Source of the DNA: Funneliformis mosseae
Taxonomy: Eukaryota > Glomeromycota > Glomeromycetes > Glomerales > Glomeraceae
DNA length: 11,215 nt
Reading direction: 5' to 3'
Assembly: GCA_910592005.1 (NCBI GenBank)
Contig: CAJVPP010003609.1
Location: 1-11,215 of the forward strand
Shown here: piece after piece, positions 7,742 to 11,215 of the stretch
Numbering within the stretch: position 1 is the stretch's first letter
How the letters are laid out: each line of letters begins with the position of its first letter
Notes under the pieces: model-generated
What the model was told of the DNA's origin: nothing
The model's database searches: none
What the model saw: the letters and a program-made list of their open reading frames with translations, nothing else
Made by a program: the position numbers and the translations under genes

Positions 7742-8098
7742 ATGAACGTTCTTCCAGATATAATATTGACACCTTTAATAATTACCCGTGGACACAATCT
7801 TCGCCACTTGGGAAGCCATCTGGCTCAAAGGAAAGGGTATTTTCATAAGAGCCTATCGTAACACAATTAATAAAATAAATCATTTTTGATGATTAGGTTA
7901 AAATAATTGAGAGAGGAGTCTGAATTGTTTGCGAATCAATTTGCAACCATGTTTAAGAGCTTTATAAGTATTCGATGCCATCTTCCCCAGTATGCCCAAA
8001 AAAATTTCACCCCCACTTAACTTGCAAAAATTAGTTCCTGGTGTCACGCCCTGGTGGGCGAACATCTTTCAGTTCCGTATGAATCAAGTAAGTTATTG
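7742..8098 (-). other. Weak coding-like islands, unassigned
   Basis: On the minus strand three short frames look protein-like: ELKDVRPPGRDTRN (about 8080-8030), a 27-codon ATG frame MASNTYKALKHGCKLI (7981-7898), and SYENTLSFEPDGFPSGED (about 7850-7795), which stops in HG. The plus strand has its own 39-codon ATG frame at 7742-7861. No family is recognised. Lengths are at chance level for this composition, so this is either an old gene relic or noise. Confidence 0.2.
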
Positions 8099-9135
8099 TC
8101 AGACAAAATCAGGGAAATAACGTCCCAATTAATATATATAAAATAAATAATGACAATAGGTAATGCACTACATTCAAATTTCCCGACTCTGCGTTTAAAT
8201 CCGCGAATAAAATTGCATGCAGCTTAAAAATTCTTTAGGTTTTAACGTAGATTTGGCAGTAATCTGGGGAAATAATGGAAAAGTAGATGGCACTTAGAAT
8301 AGATTATGAGTAACTAGTATATATATATTCCATGGAAGTTAGTATAATGGATTCATTTGACATTGTTTATTCAGTTAGAATTCCTGATTTATGTGAATGA
8401 GATAATCCTACGCAAAATGGATGGAATACTGTAAATTTTGATATTTTTTAAATAATTTACTTGACCTTTATTAAAAACAAACAAAACCCTATATTGTCAT
8501 TTTATTTTGTTTTATTGTCAGTTATTAGTCCGGTTAGTCAAATATTTCTAACCAGAAAAATTTGGAAATGCACGATCATGTGCCTCATATTTTATTTCGA
8601 TAACTTTTTTGCGTTCAGTAAAATGCGACGAAACCAGCTATTACAATAAAATAAATAAACCAAAGAAAATTTTCATTTCCAAACTCTAAACTTTAACACT
8701 TTAAATATTTAGTAATTTAGCCAATCATAAAATTTTAGTATCACAAACCAAAATAGGAATCGGACCAAATGCAGAACTTCTTTATTCAATCCTGAAAATT
8801 CTTTACGGTCTGTTTTCTGATATCATTGATTTTGCTTAATTAGGTTAAATACTTTTTTATATTAAAGAAGTAATAGGTATATATGTATAAATGGAATACA
8901 ATATATATATACATATTTATTTAAGTTATTAGGAAATGTTTTGTTTTGTTTTCAGGACTGATTCAGGACTGAACTTTCAAGTAAATAGATCATCTCCACT
9001 TTATTTTAACATCGGAAAGATATAGCACTTTCTTCCGAGTTGGTTTTACACAAGATTATTTGAACCTAACCTTATAACTTTGTATAATTATTTTTGATAC
9101 AAGAACAAGTATTTAAACAAGTAAAAGTATGTTAA
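8099..9135. other. AT-rich intergenic stretch, no recognisable gene
   Basis: The longest frame (8461-8649, plus) begins at TTG, is hydrophobic and phenylalanine-rich, and has no support. A TTTTGTTTTGTTTTCAG at about 8940-8956 resembles a splice acceptor, but the following frames close quickly. TTCAGGACTGA is repeated twice at about 8953-8974. Confidence 0.4.
8878..8925. repeat. AT-rich simple repeat
   Basis: Alternating TA/TG/CA runs (TATATATG, then ATATATATATACATA) form a short low-complexity tract. Confidence 0.5.
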
Positions 9136-9152
9136 ATGATGACACAAAATGA

Positions 9153-9263
9153 ACAGATTGTGAATCAATTCTCAACATCAAAAATAGTTTTGGGGATTTT
9201 CGTGATTTACCGTTAAAGGAAATAAATTCATTGATGAAATATCCTGACGCATATCAAACTTAA
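9153..9263 (+). other. Short coding-like fragment, unassigned
   Basis: The 36-codon frame has no ATG start and includes DFRDLPLKEINSLMKYPDAY before a TAA at 9261. An overlapping ATG frame (9136-9216) encodes 26 residues. The DFRDLPLKEI string resembles the start of an F-box-like helix, but only weakly. It may be one exon or a relic. Confidence 0.2.
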
Positions 9264-9718
9264 CGTATACCTAGAAGAACTTGAAATTACCGGTTTTTGT
9301 TGGATGATGATGATCATCTGCCAAATTAGGTTAATTTATTTCTGGTATGAATTATCCTTAATAATTTAATGACTATCAATGATTTTCGTTTCGCATTTCG
9401 TGAATTGATTGAAAATTTAAAATTTAAACTTATTAAACAATTTACACAGTGCACAAACACAGTTGCACTAAAAAAAAAAAAATTATAACTCGTGTTTTTT
9501 AGTTTTTGAAGTACTTAAATATTTTGTTTATTTATTGAAAAATGTCGTCATTTTCAAGTTATATAATAAAAAAAAAATCAACAACACCACTTGTTAAGTT
9601 ATAAATTTAAAATTTAAGTAACTTATGATTCAAAAGATACTTGTATAAGGAAATTTAATAATTATAATTTTAATTTAGAGTTTAAGTTGCTATAATTATT
9701 TTCATGTCCTTTCAAAGT
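9264..9718. other. AT-rich spacer downstream of gene B
   Basis: No gene is visible. CAGTTGCAC followed by a long A-run (about 9461-9482) resembles a Tc1-type end, but no partner repeat was found. Gene B's transcript would end in this region. Confidence 0.35.
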
Positions 9719-9970
9719 TTAAATGAACGAAGACCCATTGTAAAATTGATTAATCAACAGATCACTTGAAGTTTGTGTAGAAAGGTTAACGATACGACCA
9801 AGCGTGTCTCGATTATTTGTGAGAACATTACGTATTTGATATGTATTTAATCCAAGTCGATTCACCCTTCTTCTCCTTCTTTGATTAACGCTTCTTGAAT
9901 GTTGTGTTCCAAGTAACCGATCCATATTAATTATTGAAGTAAGAAATTGTCGGTTTTGATTTGATGACAT
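9719..9970 (-). CDS. Gene B: short hypothetical protein, paralogue of gene A
   Basis: The 83-residue ORF starts at ATG 9970 (MSSNQNRQFLTSI) and ends at TAA 9721-9719. It has a basic patch NQRRRRRVNR (residues 29-38), which could be a nuclear localisation or nucleic-acid-binding stretch. It has no signal peptide or membrane segment. I do not recognise the family. The C-terminal half aligns with gene A: TNN, DTL-x-RI, QT, D-LLI-NQFYNG. DNA just upstream also matches: TTCTTAAAAATATTAAAAAG here against TCCTTAACAATATTGCTAAG in gene A, each followed by ACATA. The frame stays open upstream to 10150. A longer start at ATG 10069 (MIKNDIWRF) would give 116 residues and covers the region resembling gene A's upstream exon. 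The choice between the two starts is open. Confidence 0.6.
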   Translation of the reverse strand: MSSNQNRQFLTSIINMDRLLGTQHSRSVNQRRRRRVNRLGLNTYQIRNVLTNNRDTLGRIVNLSTQTSSDLLINQFYNGSSFI

Positions 9971-10211
9971 ATTTTCTGCGTATGTCTTTTTAATATTTTT
10001 AAGAAAAAATTGTAAAATATTTTTCCTCATAAAATTCAAAGTAAATCTCCAAATGTCGTTTTTAATCATGCTTATATATAATATTACAACGAGTGACAAA
10101 AAACAGGCGAAAGAAGTACGGTAAGTATTACTAACTGCGCTTGTTTCCAATTCCTCAAGACAGATTAACTAGTTTTGGTCTGCCATAAGTTACAATATTT
10201 CTATGGATTTT

Positions 10212-10219
10212 TTATATAG
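10212..10219 (-). promoter_or_regulatory. TATA-like box upstream of gene B
   Basis: Read on the minus strand this is TATATAAA within CTCTATATAAAAAATCC, about 140 bases upstream of ATG 10069 and about 240 upstream of ATG 9970. Similar strings are common in this DNA. Confidence 0.25.
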
Positions 10220-10690
10220 AGATGAGATTTTCATTCAAACAAATTTAAATAATGGATAACCGGTTTTTTTATTGTACAAAGTTATTTAAATAATTACATA
10301 ACACGTCTTTTTTATCGCGTTAATTATGTTGCCGATTGACGAAAAATGAGACGAGATATTCGCCAATGTGCATAAAACAATTTTTTTATGACATAATTTG
10401 TTATTCTATATAGACAGTATATATGGTATATATATATATATAAAAAAAGGATATAGAAACAACCATGCATACAATATGATGAATGTAGGCTAATTCTTCT
10501 TCTAAAACTACTATTTTTCTTCTTCAATGCCAAATATAGAAAATTTAGAAAGAAAATCAATGTATTGTGATACTGTTTACTATCGGTCGGTTCTAATTTG
10601 TATAAATAATTCGGAGGTTACAAAAATCCCTAATTAAAAAGCTATTTTTTAGATCTTCAAAATTAAACACAATTCCATTTCTTTAGCCAG
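10220..10690. other. AT-rich stretch with low-complexity ORF
   Basis: A 78-codon minus frame (10324-10560) consists largely of Tyr/Ile/Leu/Phe from translating TA repeats and has no independent support. Nothing else is seen. Confidence 0.4.
10427..10441. repeat. (TA)n microsatellite
   Basis: Seven and a half TA units, preceded by a shorter GTATATATGG tract. Confidence 0.75.
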
Positions 10691-10707
10691 AGAAATCAGA
10701 AAAACGA

Positions 10708-10854
10708 ATGAATAAACCAAAAAAGAGGGAACCAAACATGTTCATTTCATACCGTAAATAAATGATGAAACATAAACCACCTAATATGCAAATGACTGAA
10801 TACAGCAAACTAGTATCAAAATGGTGGCGTAACCTAAAAGCGGATATCAGCTGA
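10708..10854 (+). pseudogene. HMG-box (MATA_HMG-type) gene fragment with in-frame stop
   Basis: From ATG 10708 the frame reads NKPKKREPNMFISYRK, meets TAA at 10759-10761, then continues in the same frame as MMKHKPPNMQMTEYSKLV, SKWWRNLKADIS, and TGA at 10852-10854. A basic lead-in, then RxPNxFIxYR, a middle helix, and SKLVSKWW around 40 residues later is the signature of the MATA_HMG class of HMG-box DNA-binding domains, a class expanded in arbuscular mycorrhizal fungi. The stop falls after the first helix and the box is cut short after the second tryptophan, so the third helix is missing. The frame is open upstream to 10687, preceded by CTTTAGCCAG (10681-10690), which could be an acceptor. 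It looks like a truncated, recently decayed copy. Sequencing error at the TAA is possible but would not restore the missing end. Confidence 0.7.
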
Positions 10855-11143
10855 TTCATAAAAATATAAATGCGTAATCACTAATATCTTTTTTGTTCAT
10901 TTTTTATTTTTGGGCGTTTTTTTATAATATTGCCATGACTAGTTATACATATATTATCATTACAAAAGGATTATTATTGATCAATAGTTGTACAATATCT
11001 CCGATTCTACCCCTTAAATTAAGTTCGTTAATTCAAATGCAAAAAATAAATACATGAAAGAAAGTTTTAGTTAGACTATCTTTTTAAGGTTGAATCACGC
11101 CAATCTATTTATTGTTTTAAAAGAGAATTTTTTAATTTATATA
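10855..11143. other. AT-rich spacer
   Basis: No open frame or repeat of note lies between the HMG fragment and the terminal transposon end. Confidence 0.4.
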
Positions 11144-11215
11144 CAGTCTGGTGCAAAAGTCTTTGGACGATCAGTGATAAAATTAAAAGTCACATAGATC
11201 AGCCAATTTAAATCC
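11144..11215 (+). mobile_element. Left terminus of a second Tc1/mariner-like family (cut by window edge)
   Basis: TA (11142-11143) is followed by CAGTCTGGTGCAAAAGTCTT and TGGACGAT. The CAGTNTGGTGCAAAAGT pattern is a known style of Tc1/mariner terminal repeat. It differs from the CAGTGGTGTGC ends elsewhere in the window, so it is a distinct family. The body continues past 11215 and the orientation is inferred. Confidence 0.65.

Noticed and set aside
8047..8060. CGCCC-TGGT-GGGCG hairpin as a terminator
   Set aside because: The stem is only 5 bp with no T-run after it, in eukaryotic sequence with no gene ending there.
8461..8649. 62-codon plus-strand ORF
   Set aside because: It starts at TTG, is hydrophobic and phenylalanine-rich as expected from AT-rich DNA, and has no relative in the window. 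Runs of this length arise by chance here.
9449..9600. CAGTTGCAC plus A-run as another Tc1 end
   Set aside because: No matching inverted end or transposase sequence was found nearby.
10324..10560. 78-codon minus-strand ORF with Tyr/Ile repeats
   Set aside because: It largely translates the TA microsatellite and neighbouring A/T runs.
1..11215. CRISPR arrays, tRNA or rRNA genes, bacterial operons
   Set aside because: No regularly spaced identical repeats, no tRNA T-arm and A-box patterns, and no ribosome binding sites or close-packed ORFs are seen.

Overview
The window is very AT-rich, with long A and T runs, no ribosomal-type gene density, splice-like GTAAG/GTGAG donors, TATA-like boxes, and transposon remnants next to decayed gene fragments. 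This is nuclear DNA of a low-GC eukaryote. The best fit is an arbuscular mycorrhizal (Glomeromycotina, Rhizophagus-like) fungus. The argument rests on a decayed MATA_HMG-type HMG-box fragment, decayed Myb/SANT-like (trihelix) copies, Tc1/mariner ends and a TTCGGCGAA minisatellite in one gene-poor stretch. The assignment is an inference, and another early-diverging fungus or an invertebrate is not excluded.

Layout. Bases 1-70 are the right end of a Tc1/mariner-like element. Bases 71-1000 hold nothing I recognise. At about 1008-2082 (+) lies gene A, a small gene with a TATA-like box, an upstream exon (1415-1524) with a clean GTAAGA donor, and a final exon containing the ORF 1879-2082. A small inverted-repeat element (2286-2430) follows, then a doubtful coding island (2813-3057). 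A 435-bp foldback element built of TTCGGCGAA repeats with a TTA flank on each side occupies 3062-3496. A dead, internally deleted Tc1 element fills 4090-5041.

The middle third holds two decayed copies of a Myb/SANT-like gene, both on the minus strand: a long one (5462-6313) and a short one (7315-7629). Short direct repeats lie between them (6755-7050). From 7740 to 9300 there are only weak coding-like islands. Gene B (9719-9970, minus) is a diverged paralogue of gene A and faces it across about 7.6 kb. A TA microsatellite (10427-10441), the HMG-box pseudogene (10708-10854, +) and the left end of a second, different Tc1/mariner family (11144-11215) close the window.

Functionally, only genes A and B look intact. 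They share a C-terminal motif, a similar start and similar DNA just upstream of the start codon, and I recognise neither. Everything else is mobile-element debris or pseudogene. The most interesting points are the A/B family, the foldback element with a perfect 27-bp inverted repeat, and gene remnants visible only when frames are read across lesions.
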